This document shows, piece after piece, positions 43,701 to 52,590 of a stretch of 64,000 nucleotides of DNA. The stretch's first letter is position 1. Each line of letters begins with the position of its first letter. The DNA is from Marinicella sediminis. GTDB taxonomy: Bacteria; Pseudomonadota; Gammaproteobacteria; Xanthomonadales; Marinicellaceae. A program made the translations under genes and the position numbers. The stretch spans positions 186,001-250,000 of the forward strand of contig NZ_MVBD01000007.1 of NCBI RefSeq assembly GCF_002000055.1, in the 5' to 3' direction. Below the pieces are notes generated by a model, which saw only the letters and a list, made by a program, of their open reading frames with translations, searched no databases and was not told where the DNA came from.

Positions 43701-45130
43701 GGGAAGTGACGTATTGCAGCGGTGCCAGCATCCTCATCAAACGCGCACTCTTCAATCAACTTGGCCAGTTTGACCGACGCTACAAACCAGCCTACTATGA
43801 AGATACCGACCTGGCCTTTGCAGTCAGGAAAGCCGGTCTGAAAGTGTATTACCAGCCATTGAGCCAGGTGATCCATTTTGAAGGTATTTCTTCCGGTACT
43901 GACCTGACTTCAGGTACCAAAAAATACCAGGTGATCAATCAACAAAAATTCCTTGATAAATGGCAGGCAGAACTGCAACAACAACCTCAGCCCGGTACAG
44001 ACATTGAAATCTGTCGGTTTCAGAATCAGCCACCCAGGGTGTTGATCTTTGATGCCTGCACCCCAACACCGGATCAGGACTCGGGTTCACTGCGGATGTA
44101 TAACTTGATGCAAATCCTTACAGAGTTGGGTTACCAGGTAAGCTTTATCCCGGAAAACATGGCTCACTTTGCTCAATACACCCGTGATTTACAGGCCCTG
44201 GGGGTTGAGTGTATTTACGCGCCTCAATACAGCACACCGATGGAATACCTGAAAGACAAAGGCCAGTACTTTCAGGTTGTGGTGCTCAGCCGATACTATG
44301 TAGCCGCCCCTTTGATGGCTTCGATCCGGTCTTATTGTCCCTCTGCCAGGTTGTGGTTTGATACCGTTGATCTGCATTACCTGAGGGAATTGCGCATGGC
44401 TGAAGTGGCTGAAGACGAAAGCCTGATTAAGGCTGCCAGAAAAACCAAACAGCAGGAATTGGGCGTTGCCCGGGGTTGTGACACCACCCTGGTGGTCAGC
44501 CCTTATGAGCAACAGGTACTCGCTGAAGAAGTGCCGGAATTACAGGTAGAGGTGATTTCCAACATTCACGAGGTATATGGTTCTCGCTATGGCTTCAGTG
44601 AACGGCGCGACATCCTCTTCATCGGAGGCTATCAACACACCCCCAATGTCGACGGCATTTTATGGTTTGCTGATGACATACTGCCACTGATCACCAAGCA
44701 GATACCAGAATTGACCTTGCACATCGTTGGTTCCAAAGCCCCTCCGGAAGTGGAACAACTGGGCCAACGCCCTAACATTCAATTTCATGGTTTTGTTGAA
44801 GACATTGATCCTCTGATGCAAAAAACACGCATTGCTGTGGCCCCATTGCGATTTGGTGCAGGGGTGAAAGGTAAGGTCAACATGAGCATGAGCCATGGCC
44901 AGCCCGTGGTGGGCACCCGGGTGGCTGTCGAGGGGATGCACACCACCCACAGAAAGGATGTGATGATGGCTGATGAGGCGTCCGCATTTGCCCAACATGT
45001 CGTGGAATTGTATCAGGATCCCGACCTGTGGGCCCAGGTCTCTCAGGGTGGCCTGGAAAATGTGCAACGATGGTTTTCATTTGAGGCCGCCAAAGCGCAG
45101 ATTGAAAAGCTGTTAACAGGTTCACATTAA
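40748..45130 (+). CDS. Multi-module glycosyltransferase, GT4-like/GT2/GT4-like
   Basis: A 1460-residue cytoplasmic protein with at least three sugar-transfer modules. Residues 1-200 are unrecognised. About 205-590 form a GT-B module with the donor lobe [38 protein letters not shown]. Residues ~618-748 are a Gln- and Glu-rich coiled coil, ending in a [11 protein letters not shown] segment typical of surface-glycan transferases. A GT2 module begins at 831 ([36 protein letters not shown] with the DxD-like NND, and [15 protein letters not shown]). A second GT-B module spans ~1096-1460 ([27 protein letters not shown]). Such proteins build O-antigen or capsule chains. It stands alone between two terminator-like regions. 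Confidence 0.88.
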   Translation: MIENAHLVYYNSPESVSAKDCWHTDHPVCDDVLFDLIRQHVSGESIIVVINAAADLPAYWLQRLLQPLHNHPEACWSSCLTTGVYQLSPLNCDTSFQGSTTELDHVVFLRQGSGAFLSDHYNPHAFAVRNKSHLQSPEQVYVASNLFIEPMGESALSGAAAPDTGDQNPLPAHPLATLQWYLQSQQSSGQTLSYPGLNKQPSVLHVVMDWGGGVHHWLKSFIRQLPQLNHYVLVSHGEFYRQQHGEKFTLCWAGTQDVIQEFHFSQPIDATCVHHPEYQQMLKTIQHNYDIKAMVVSTMIGHAMDCLNTGLPTMRVLHDYFPQWPSLNARLDRELDEAAIEQALQDTVDEPFGSISREQWQHWQAAHEQLLDQPNIKVVAPDHSVIDHTSRLNHPNSMRHAQVIPHGADLLKPINYQAESTPFRILVLGRLSRSKGTDLLHPLIQQLNADTDIEFILLGSGREGAAFDCYEQVHVIKDYQTDELVQQVSGLSPQLALIPAETAETFSYTLSELLMLGLPILATAVGALKNRIEPGKNGLLVKPQVAVIKSQIEELRKDHNRLEQLASGARSAVHHSLPDMAAAYEKLFDEMSLTASATPNSGLLINDRLADQVMANQSHRLRLKARIDELQSELEDRTAWAQQQSEQVEHLELNIELERKEQKKLHQTIVKQQQDYRQKEQQLHDSIEQQNQTRLQLEAQQSNNLQLQEQLENLHESLQQQQQQHNELSRKLDELNQQYNAIVQSSSWRITRPIRVIVRFLRHRKNALAFRFRQLTGLPKRVNNSLKTRGLKQTTQLAVNKLKKQPPPDSVKPAGPISETFGPLSLNTSDAPLVSVIIPVYNHYQHTHHCLQSLAVLPDSTAFEVIVIDDCSTDDTAINLQQISGITAHTQAQNGGFIESCNTGASLAKGEYVLFLNNDTEVRPGWLDTLVNTFSQFPDAGLVGSQLIYPDGRLQEAGGIVFADASGWNYGRLDKPDLPAYQHLREVTYCSGASILIKRALFNQLGQFDRRYKPAYYEDTDLAFAVRKAGLKVYYQPLSQVIHFEGISSGTDLTSGTKKYQVINQQKFLDKWQAELQQQPQPGTDIEICRFQNQPPRVLIFDACTPTPDQDSGSLRMYNLMQILTELGYQVSFIPENMAHFAQYTRDLQALGVECIYAPQYSTPMEYLKDKGQYFQVVVLSRYYVAAPLMASIRSYCPSARLWFDTVDLHYLRELRMAEVAEDESLIKAARKTKQQELGVARGCDTTLVVSPYEQQVLAEEVPELQVEVISNIHEVYGSRYGFSERRDILFIGGYQHTPNVDGILWFADDILPLITKQIPELTLHIVGSKAPPEVEQLGQRPNIQFHGFVEDIDPLMQKTRIAVAPLRFGAGVKGKVNMSMSHGQPVVGTRVAVEGMHTTHRKDVMMADEASAFAQHVVELYQDPDLWAQVSQGGLENVQRWFSFEAAKAQIEKLLTGSH

Positions 45131-45297
45131 TCCGGCAAAAACAAATTAAAATCAACAAATTACAAACCGTACTTATTGAAATTGTTAAAAATATCTTTCG
45201 ACCCGATTGATATTTAGCTACAATCTTATGTTCAGCCACATAATTAAAGGTGGTGGTTGGCCACTATAAGCTCGTGGTTGTTATCAAGAGGGTAATC

Positions 45298-47967
45298 ATG
45301 ATTCATCTGAAAAATAAAAAGCTGTTACTGTTCATTTTGTCGGTCCTGATGATGTTTTTGGGCATCGCCGAAACTCAACAGTTCACGGTTTCTCTGCTGT
45401 GCTTTTCACTGATTATGTCGGCAGGTTGGTTGTATACCTTACCACCCATTCACAGCCGGTTTGATGAAGTGGTTGAAGCACAGGTTTCCAGGTATGTTCC
45501 CATATTAGCCAGTCTGGTTCTGGCCGTGTTTTTCTGGCTCACCGAAGACAGCCTGACCGCCTTGTTCCTGACATTGTTGCTGTCCTGGGTAGCAGGGATT
45601 TTGTTGCTCGCTGATCTGGATCTGGAAGCCAGTGCAGCAGCCACCGGTGCTCCGGTCATCAGCCTGATTGCGCTGATTATCCTGCAACCGGTGGAACAGT
45701 TAAACCTCTCCAGCCCAATCTTGTTTGCTTTGCTGGTGGTGGTGATCATTGCTTTTTTGCTGACGGCCATTAAGTTTTTTACCAGACAGCAGGAAGCCCT
45801 TAAAAAGACCACCGATCCACTGCCCTCTTCGCTGGCCAAACAGGTGAAAAAAACCGAAGATGCCAAAGCCGAAGTCAGGGACCTGAAAGAAGACATCAAA
45901 AACCTACAGGTTGATTTATCAGCGGCCGAGATGGCCAAAATGGAATTCCTGGCCACCATGAGTCATGAAATCAGAACGCCACTGAATGGAATTGTGCCGT
46001 TGATAGACATCGTCATGGATACCGAACTCAATGATTTTCAACGAGACTACCTGACCACTGCACACACTTCAGCCACTCAAATGCAAAAGCTGATTGATGA
46101 TCTGCTGGACTATTCCAAAGTGGAGGCCGGTAAACTGACCATCGAAATGACCGGCATCAAGTTGAAAAAAGTGGTTGATGAAGTGATCGACAACCTGAAA
46201 CCTTCTGCTGAGCGTAAAGGGCTGGCATTCAAAATCAAATTTGATGATCAAATCAATCCCTTGCTGCGGGGCGACCCGATCCGCATCAGACAGGTGCTGA
46301 CCAACATCATCTCCAATGCCATCAAATTTTCAGATCACGGGCGCATTGAAGTGGTCATCAAAAAAGTTAAAAACTTCTCCACCAGCGAGTTGATTCGCTT
46401 TTCTGTGAAGGATCAAGGCATTGGAATTTCTGAAAATCAAACAGAAAAACTCTTCAATGCTTTCACTCAGGCGGATAATTCCTCCACCCGCAAATTTGGT
46501 GGGACCGGACTGGGGCTGGCCATCAGTAAGAAAATTGTTGAATTGCTGAAAGGTCAGATTGGCGTCGAATCAAAACAGAATGTAGGGAGTAATTTCTGGT
46601 TTGAAATACCTTTCAGTAAATCAGCCGGTAGTGGTTTGAACAGTGAAGGAACCGAAGTACATCAACACCAGGCCATTTTGTTGAATACCAATCCAGCATT
46701 GTTCAAACAAATCCAAAACAACCTTGAGCAGGCACAATTACCCGTACAAACCTCATTGAATTACCAACATGCATTGTCCAGGGTACAGGCGGCAAGGGGC
46801 ATTCAGGATGGAAAAACAACCTTGCTGTTCATAGACTTTGACACCAATGCAAAAACCCTCAGACAGCTGATGTTACTGGTTGAAAAGGGGGAACTGGATG
46901 ATGTATGGATCTGCGCCGTTTCCAAGAACGAACACATTGCCGGTGTTAAACAATACAAGAACATCCAAATCATACCTGCTGACAAAGACATCGAATTGAT
47001 TCTGGGTGAATTTGAAAGACGCCTTTATCCTGAAAAAGTAATGGAACTGGATGAGTCACAGGATGATGAGGTGGCCAATGATTCAGAGCCCACAACAGAG
47101 TCAGACCAAGAGCAGCCGGAGGAATCTGAAACAACCGGCAAAACAAGCTCCGAAGCGGTCAATCTCAAAGACATTTCAGAGACCATTCTGCTGGTAGAAG
47201 ACAACGAGGTTAACCTCAAAGTGGCGCAAAAACTGATCGACTACATCGGATTCCCATTCGATGTGGCAGAAAATGGCATGGTGGCCCTGAATAAAGCCAA
47301 GAAAACCCGCTACCGCCTGATCTTGATGGATTGTCAAATGCCGGTGATGGATGGCTACTTCTGCACCAAAAGAATTCGCAAATACGAAGCCAATCACAAC
47401 CTCAATCACACGCCCATCATTGCCATGACGGCCAATGCCATGCTGGGTGATAAAGAAAAATGTCTGGATGCCGGTATGGATGATTACATGTCCAAACCAT
47501 TGAACCGGTACGTACTGGAAAAAACCCTGAAAAAATGGGACCCGTTCGAATCTAAAAAGGCCACTCAAAAAACAGCAGCAGAGACCAAGCCAACCGTTGA
47601 CCTGAAACATGTGGCTGCCATCAACCCTAAATGGCTCAACGTCAAAGCGCTGGCTGAAATCAAAACATTCATGGGTGAAGAAACCCATTCACTGTTGGAT
47701 CTGTTTCAGCAAGAATCACCGGAAATGCTGGAAAAATTACGCAGCTTCGGTGAAACCAAGGATTTTTCTGAGGCCCAGCAAGTGGCCCATACACTGAAAT
47801 CAACCGGGGCAAACATCGGCGCCATTGGCTTCAGCCATTTTTGCAAAAAAATTGAACAGGCGGCCATGGAGGAGAATCTTTCTGAGGTCACCGTCAACAT
47901 CGAGAAAGCCAGAAAAGCCTATATTCTGACCGTCAACGAAATCAAAAAATACATCAGTGAATCATGA
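45298..47967 (+). CDS. Hybrid sensor histidine kinase with receiver and HPt domains
   Basis: An 889-residue inner-membrane kinase. The ATG at 45298 has a strong AAGAGGG site; the frame continues to 45250. Six hydrophobic segments fill the first ~155 residues with no periplasmic sensor domain, so the signal is probably sensed in the membrane. A short coiled coil leads to HisKA (MSHEIRTPLNG, phosphorylated His223) and a HATPase with N, G1 and G2 boxes (ISNAIKFSD, DQGIGIS, GGTGLGLAIS). A degenerate receiver (~455-580) lacks the acidic pocket. A true receiver follows (VEDNEVNL, MDCQMPVMDG with Asp678) and an HPt domain (VAHTLKSTGANIGA, His831). This is BarA/TorS-like phosphorelay architecture. 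No response regulator gene is adjacent. Confidence 0.93.
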   Translation: MIHLKNKKLLLFILSVLMMFLGIAETQQFTVSLLCFSLIMSAGWLYTLPPIHSRFDEVVEAQVSRYVPILASLVLAVFFWLTEDSLTALFLTLLLSWVAGILLLADLDLEASAAATGAPVISLIALIILQPVEQLNLSSPILFALLVVVIIAFLLTAIKFFTRQQEALKKTTDPLPSSLAKQVKKTEDAKAEVRDLKEDIKNLQVDLSAAEMAKMEFLATMSHEIRTPLNGIVPLIDIVMDTELNDFQRDYLTTAHTSATQMQKLIDDLLDYSKVEAGKLTIEMTGIKLKKVVDEVIDNLKPSAERKGLAFKIKFDDQINPLLRGDPIRIRQVLTNIISNAIKFSDHGRIEVVIKKVKNFSTSELIRFSVKDQGIGISENQTEKLFNAFTQADNSSTRKFGGTGLGLAISKKIVELLKGQIGVESKQNVGSNFWFEIPFSKSAGSGLNSEGTEVHQHQAILLNTNPALFKQIQNNLEQAQLPVQTSLNYQHALSRVQAARGIQDGKTTLLFIDFDTNAKTLRQLMLLVEKGELDDVWICAVSKNEHIAGVKQYKNIQIIPADKDIELILGEFERRLYPEKVMELDESQDDEVANDSEPTTESDQEQPEESETTGKTSSEAVNLKDISETILLVEDNEVNLKVAQKLIDYIGFPFDVAENGMVALNKAKKTRYRLILMDCQMPVMDGYFCTKRIRKYEANHNLNHTPIIAMTANAMLGDKEKCLDAGMDDYMSKPLNRYVLEKTLKKWDPFESKKATQKTAAETKPTVDLKHVAAINPKWLNVKALAEIKTFMGEETHSLLDLFQQESPEMLEKLRSFGETKDFSEAQQVAHTLKSTGANIGAIGFSHFCKKIEQAAMEENLSEVTVNIEKARKAYILTVNEIKKYISES

Positions 47968-47972
47968 CCAAA

Positions 47973-48032
47973 CCGGCATAACGACAGATGGATCATCGCG
48001 TCGATGAAACGTCAATCATGCCGGTTTCATTC
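47973..48032. repeat. Nested inverted repeat downstream of the histidine kinase gene
   Basis: Outer arms AAACCGGCAT and ATGCCGGTTT (ten bases, perfect) enclose a smaller hairpin with arms CATCG and CGATG around CGT. It starts six bases after the kinase stop and is followed by TCATTC, not a T run. It could be a weak terminator or an mRNA-stabilising end. Confidence 0.6.
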
Positions 48033-48097
48033 AGCTCTCGTTCAGTTTCACAACCGGACTTGAGCAGAACTCATCAAAGTCCGCCTAAATGGTTGAA

Positions 48098-48126
48098 TTG
48101 ACAGGGTTTGCGTAGTAAATTATCGC
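48098..48126 (+). promoter_or_regulatory. Probable promoter of the TonB-dependent receptor gene
   Basis: A consensus TTGACA (48098-48103) stands 17 bases before TATCGC (48121-48126), a weak -10. Transcription would begin near 48133, leaving a leader of about 17 bases before the ATG at 48150. This supports that ATG over the upstream in-frame TTG at 48108, which would lie inside the promoter. Confidence 0.45.
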
Positions 48127-48149
48127 GCTTTGCCAAGACCATACCCGCC

Positions 48150-50219
48150 ATGAAAAAACTGTTTTTACTGCTGCTGTCCATACAGGCTGTTCAGGCACAG
48201 GAATTAACCGATGATCAAAACCGTGCTGAAAACCCTGATCAGGACATCGAGTCGCTTGCCCCGTTGCAAGTCACAGCCAGTAAAACAGCCACTGCCACCA
48301 ATGACAGTGCCACCGCAGTATCTGTGGTGACACGTGATGAAATCAAAAACAAGCCCAATACCCTGTTGCCAGATTTACTCCGCCAGGAATCGGGGGTTTA
48401 TATTCAGCAAACCACTCCTGGTCAGGCCATTCCCATTATCCGGGGTCTGAAGGGTTCACAAAATGTGCATTTGGTTGATGGCATGCGTCTGAACACCGCC
48501 TTTTTCCGCAACGCACCTAATCAATACCTGGCCCTGGTCGATTCGTTCATGACCGCACAGATTGAAGTGGTGCGCGGTCCATCTTCTGTGTTGTATGGCG
48601 GGGACGCCTTGGGAGGGGTGGTCAATGTCCTGACTCACACCCCTGAGTTTTACAGCCGGGAGTGGGAACTCAAAGGGCAGGTTTATTCATCCTGGGACAG
48701 TGCCGATGAAAAATGGATCAGTCATGCTGGTGCTGATTTTGGGAACAACAAGATTGCTTCAACCATTGGTCTGAGTTACCAGGACATCGGTCAACGCACC
48801 ACCGGTTCGGGTGAATCCATTCCTTTCACCGCATACACGTCCAGGTCATTGAATAACAAATGGGTATTCAACACATCTGACATGACCAACTGGACATTCG
48901 ATCTGCAATATACCCATCAACCTGCCACACCAAGGGTTGATAATCTGGTGGCCGGATTCGGAGAGACCGAAGCAGAATCCAGGGTCTATCTGTTCCGGCC
49001 CAATGAACGCCAATTTGCGCATCTTAAATACACCTCAGCCAACCCTACAAGCTGGTTTGACATGGCCAATGTACACCTGGCATACCAGAAAATCAGTGAC
49101 AACCGGTTCTCCCAACCGCTCTCTGGCAGCCGTACCGATACGGAACAAAACCAAAGCGAACTGTTGACCCTGCAAGCTGACTGGAACAAAGCAATGGATG
49201 ATGACAGCATGCTGGTTTATGGTTTCGAATCTTATCTGGACACCATTTCAAGTGCCCGCCAGCGGTCTTTGACCAGCGGAGAGGCGGTGCCACGTGATGC
49301 AAGATATCCGGATGGCTCCTCCATGCAATTATTGGCTGTGTATGCTGACTGGCATCAGTATGCCGGCAATCATGAGTTCACCACAGGGGTCCGTCTCAGC
49401 GACTACGACATCGACCTGAACAGCCCCGACATTGAACAAGACCGGCTGAACCTCACTGACCTTACATGGCACGCCAGCTGGCTGTACAAAATCAACGATC
49501 AAGACCGGATATTTGCCAACATCGGTCGTGGCTTCAGACCGCCAAACATTTTTGATCTCGGACAAGTTGGGGAACGGTCAGGTAATCGCTTCAACATCAT
49601 AAACCCCAACCTGGAACCTGAATCAGTCATTTCAGTGGATCTGGGCTATAAGCATGCCGGCAATGGTTGGCAAGCCGAAATTGTTGGTTTTGTGTCGCGT
49701 TATCAGGATGTGATAGCCTCTGTCGAGACCGGAGAAGTCACGGACGATGGAATGACAATCGTGCAATCACAAAACATCAATGAAGTTGATATCGTGGGCC
49801 TGGAAGCAGAACTGAATTATTACTTTTCCAACGGTGGGCATTTATTTGCCAACCTGACTTACACCCACGGAGATGAAGAAACCGAAGATGGTGCAGGTGC
49901 TGCAGATCGCATTCCACCAACTTTTGGGGTGATCGGTTATCAGCAAGACCTGAGTGATCGTTGGAAAATGCGTTCTCAGGTTCGCTTTGCAGAAACCCAG
50001 GACCGGTTGAGTGCCCGAGATTTAAGCGATCCCCGCATCAATCCGTTTGGCACCGGTGGTTTTGTGGTATATGATACGCATTTCACTTGGCAACAGGGCA
50101 TCGATCGTCAGGTACGATTGGGTGTGGAAAATTTGTTTGACAAGAAATACCGTGAACACGCTTCTGGCCTGGATGCTCCGGGCAGAAACTACCATGTTTC
50201 CTTCTACTATGATTTTTAA
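48150..50219 (+). CDS. TonB-dependent outer-membrane receptor
   Basis: A 689-residue outer-membrane beta-barrel that imports a ligand with TonB energy. The signal peptide (MKKLFLLLLSIQAVQAQ) is followed by a TonB-box-like APLQVTASKTAT, the plug domain (IPIIRGLKGSQNVHLVDGMR, IEVVRGPSSVLYGGDALGGV) and the barrel, ending in the usual aromatic YHVSFYYDF. Plug and C-terminus look like the heme/siderophore and vitamin B12 group, but I cannot name the ligand, and no FRAP/NPDL heme motif is obvious apart from NPNLEPE. No transport partner genes are beside it; gcvPB follows only ten bases later. Confidence 0.92.
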   Translation: MKKLFLLLLSIQAVQAQELTDDQNRAENPDQDIESLAPLQVTASKTATATNDSATAVSVVTRDEIKNKPNTLLPDLLRQESGVYIQQTTPGQAIPIIRGLKGSQNVHLVDGMRLNTAFFRNAPNQYLALVDSFMTAQIEVVRGPSSVLYGGDALGGVVNVLTHTPEFYSREWELKGQVYSSWDSADEKWISHAGADFGNNKIASTIGLSYQDIGQRTTGSGESIPFTAYTSRSLNNKWVFNTSDMTNWTFDLQYTHQPATPRVDNLVAGFGETEAESRVYLFRPNERQFAHLKYTSANPTSWFDMANVHLAYQKISDNRFSQPLSGSRTDTEQNQSELLTLQADWNKAMDDDSMLVYGFESYLDTISSARQRSLTSGEAVPRDARYPDGSSMQLLAVYADWHQYAGNHEFTTGVRLSDYDIDLNSPDIEQDRLNLTDLTWHASWLYKINDQDRIFANIGRGFRPPNIFDLGQVGERSGNRFNIINPNLEPESVISVDLGYKHAGNGWQAEIVGFVSRYQDVIASVETGEVTDDGMTIVQSQNINEVDIVGLEAELNYYFSNGGHLFANLTYTHGDEETEDGAGAADRIPPTFGVIGYQQDLSDRWKMRSQVRFAETQDRLSARDLSDPRINPFGTGGFVVYDTHFTWQQGIDRQVRLGVENLFDKKYREHASGLDAPGRNYHVSFYYDF

Positions 50220-50229
50220 AGGCTGAATC

Positions 50230-51681
50230 ATGCTCATTTTTGAAAAGTCCAAAGCCGGCCGCACGGCGACCGCACAATCTCCTGATGAAGTGGATGTAAA
50301 CCACCTGATTCCAGAGTCTTATCAACGTGGCAGCCGCCTGGGCATGCCTCAGGCCAGTGAACTGGACGTGGTGCGTCATTACACCCAACTGAGTCAAAAG
50401 AATTTCGCCATTGATACCCATTTCTACCCACTGGGATCATGTACCATGAAATACAATCCCAGGGCTTGTAACGCTCTGGCCATGAAGGACGAATTCCTGG
50501 CCCGTCACCCACTGGCCCACGAAAGCCTTTCTCAAGGCTACCTGGCCTGTATGTATCACCTGCAACAAATCCTGCAGGCGGTAACCAACATGAAAGGCGT
50601 GTCACTGACTCCCATGGCTGGAGCTCAGGGCGAATTCTCCGGGGTGGCAATGATCAAAGCCTATCATGATGACCGCCAGGATTTTGAGCGTCGGGAAATC
50701 ATTGTGCCGGATGCGGCCCATGGCACCAACCCCGCCACTGCCATCATGTGTGGTTATAAGGTCAAAGAAATCCGCACCGATGAAGATGGCAACGTGGATA
50801 TGGACGCCCTGGAAGCTGCCCTGGGCCCACAAACAGCAGGCATCATGCTGACCAACCCTTCCACGTTGGGGGTGTTTGAAAGCCGCATCAAAGAAATCGC
50901 TGAAAAAGTTCACGCCGCAGGTGGCCTGTTGTATTACGATGGCGCCAACCTGAATGCCATTCTTGGTAAAACCAATCCGGGCATCATGGGTTTCGATGTG
51001 ATACATATGAACCTGCATAAAACTTTTTCCACACCACATGGTGGTGGTGGGCCAGGTTCAGGAGCGATTGGTGTCAGCGAAAGACTGTTGCCATTTATGC
51101 CTGTCCCTTATGTGGGTAAAGATGAATCAGGATACCATTATGTCACCGCCAAAGAAGCGCCCAAATCCATTGGTCAGCTGTCCACTTTCGCTGGCAATGC
51201 CGGGGTAAACCTCAGGGCGTATATCTATGCCTTGCTGAATGGCAGAGAAGGCATGCAGCGAATATCAGAATTCGCCACCCTGAATGCCAATTACCTGATG
51301 AAACGGCTGGAGGCCATTGGTTTTGATCTGGCCTTCAAAAAACGCCGTGCCAGCCATGAATTCATTGTCACCCTCAAGAAACAGGCCAAAGACCTGGGAT
51401 TGACTGCCACTGACCTGGCCAAAGCCTTACTGGATGAATCCATGCATGCACCAACCATCTATTTCCCATTGCTGGTCGCAGAATGTTTGTTGATCGAACC
51501 GACTGAAACCGAGTCAAAACAAACCCTTGATGGATTTGTAGAGGCCATGGGTAGAATTCTGGAACAAGCCAAAGTGGACATCGAGCACCTCAAACAGGCA
51601 CCGTACTCCACGCCGGTCAGACGAATGGATGAAGTCAAAGCAGTCAAAGAACCCAACGTGGTACATAAAATCAGTGTCTGA
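50230..51681 (+). CDS. gcvPB: Glycine dehydrogenase (decarboxylating), subunit 2
   Basis: The PLP-binding half of a split P-protein of the glycine cleavage system. It decarboxylates glycine and passes the aminomethyl group to the H protein. PLP lysine is Lys264 in [20 protein letters not shown]; other signatures are [13 protein letters not shown] and [13 protein letters not shown]. At 483 residues it is a normal subunit 2. The partner gcvPA and the gcvT and gcvH genes are not in the window. The ATG follows the receptor stop by ten bases, with AAAGG overlapping that stop as ribosome-binding site, so it seems to share the receptor's transcript, an unusual pairing. The end overlaps dgkA. Confidence 0.94.
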   Translation: MLIFEKSKAGRTATAQSPDEVDVNHLIPESYQRGSRLGMPQASELDVVRHYTQLSQKNFAIDTHFYPLGSCTMKYNPRACNALAMKDEFLARHPLAHESLSQGYLACMYHLQQILQAVTNMKGVSLTPMAGAQGEFSGVAMIKAYHDDRQDFERREIIVPDAAHGTNPATAIMCGYKVKEIRTDEDGNVDMDALEAALGPQTAGIMLTNPSTLGVFESRIKEIAEKVHAAGGLLYYDGANLNAILGKTNPGIMGFDVIHMNLHKTFSTPHGGGGPGSGAIGVSERLLPFMPVPYVGKDESGYHYVTAKEAPKSIGQLSTFAGNAGVNLRAYIYALLNGREGMQRISEFATLNANYLMKRLEAIGFDLAFKKRRASHEFIVTLKKQAKDLGLTATDLAKALLDESMHAPTIYFPLLVAECLLIEPTETESKQTLDGFVEAMGRILEQAKVDIEHLKQAPYSTPVRRMDEVKAVKEPNVVHKISV

Positions 51682-52048
51682 TTCCGGATTCCGGGGCCCC
51701 AGACAAATAGTCAGGGCCTTCAAGTGGTCCATGCAGGGGCTGAAAGCAACCTATGTTGCTGAAGCCTCTTTCCGCATGGAAATCTACCTGTTGGTTCTGT
51801 TGACACCGTTGGGCATTTGGTTGTCATCCTCTCATCTTGACCTGATTCTGCTGTTTGGTTCTGCCTTGTTGGTCCTGCTCACAGAGATCCTCAATTCAGC
51901 CACCGAGGCTGTGGTTGATCTGGTTTGTGGTGAAGAACGTCATGAGTTGGCAGGCAGAGCCAAAGACATGGGCTCTGCCGCGGTGTTTGTCTCACAGCTG
52001 ATCGTGGTATTGACCTGGGGACTGATTGCCTGGCACAACCTCAGTTAG
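51677..52048 (+). CDS. dgkA: Diacylglycerol kinase, small membrane type
   Basis: Phosphorylates diacylglycerol to phosphatidic acid, recycling diacylglycerol from envelope glycan transfer. The family core is complete: [27 protein letters not shown] (catalytic Glu and Asn) and [15 protein letters not shown], with three membrane helices. The GTG at 51677, overlapping the gcvPB stop, gives 123 residues beginning [17 protein letters not shown] and matches E. coli DgkA (122) in length and alignment. An ATG at 51629 in the same frame would add 16 residues inside gcvPB. No strong ribosome-binding site is seen; coupling to gcvPB translation is likely. Confidence 0.92.
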   Translation, partial: SDSGFRGPRQIVRAFKWSMQGLKATYVAEASFRMEIYLLVLLTPLGIWLSSSHLDLILLFGSALLVLLTEILNSATEAVVDLVCGEERHELAGRAKDMGSAAVFVSQLIVVLTWGLIAWHNLS

Positions 52049-52049
52049 G

Positions 52050-52469
52050 TCACCAGGGCCCACTGTTTGCCATTGATGCCCATGGTTCCTGAACCGGCAG
52101 TGCATCCCCTTTCTGTAGCAATTCAATCGAAATGTTGTCCGGAGAACGGACAAAAGCCATGCGCCCATCGCGGGGTGGCCGGCTGATCACCACACCCTGA
52201 TCCATCAGTGACTGGCACAAGGCGTAAATGTCATCTACCTGATATGCCAGGTGACCAAAGTTCCGTCCCTCAGCATAACCGGCCTCATCCCAGTTGTGGG
52301 TTAGTTCAACCATCGCCGCCTCATCACCCGGGGCATGTAAAAACACGAGGGTGAATCGTCCGGCCTCAACATCCCGTCGACTGTGTTCCACCAACCCAAG
52401 TTTTTCGACATAAAATTGCAACGACTCATCCAGATCACTGACGCGAACCATGGTATGCAGGTATTTCAT
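52050..52469 (-). CDS. gloA: Lactoylglutathione lyase (glyoxalase I)
   Basis: Isomerises the methylglyoxal-glutathione hemithioacetal to S-lactoylglutathione; cytoplasmic metalloenzyme. The 139-residue VOC protein shows all four metal ligands: His in YLHTMVRV, Glu in AMVELTHNW, His in FGHLAYQVDD and Glu in ISIELLQ. A strong ribosome-binding site (AGGGGATA) precedes the ATG. It converges with dgkA, whose stop is two bases away, and there is no room for a terminator between them. The usual length and motif set make this a Ni2+-type GloA rather than a generic VOC protein. Confidence 0.93.
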   Translation of the reverse strand: MKYLHTMVRVSDLDESLQFYVEKLGLVEHSRRDVEAGRFTLVFLHAPGDEAAMVELTHNWDEAGYAEGRNFGHLAYQVDDIYALCQSLMDQGVVISRPPRDGRMAFVRSPDNISIELLQKGDALPVQEPWASMANSGPW

Positions 52470-52590
52470 AGTTTATCCCCTGAATTAAAAAAATTATTTT
52501 AGTCACCAGACCGTAGAAGGTGAGTGTTTATCTCATCCGATGAAACGTCATGAACGTTTGGCTTCTGCGACCAGCTAAACCCTGATGGGA

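Noticed and set aside
48002-52550. A 13-base sequence, CGATGAAACGTCA, shared between 48002-48014 and 52538-52550
   Set aside because: In 64 kb many exact 13-base matches are expected by chance, and the flanks do not match.
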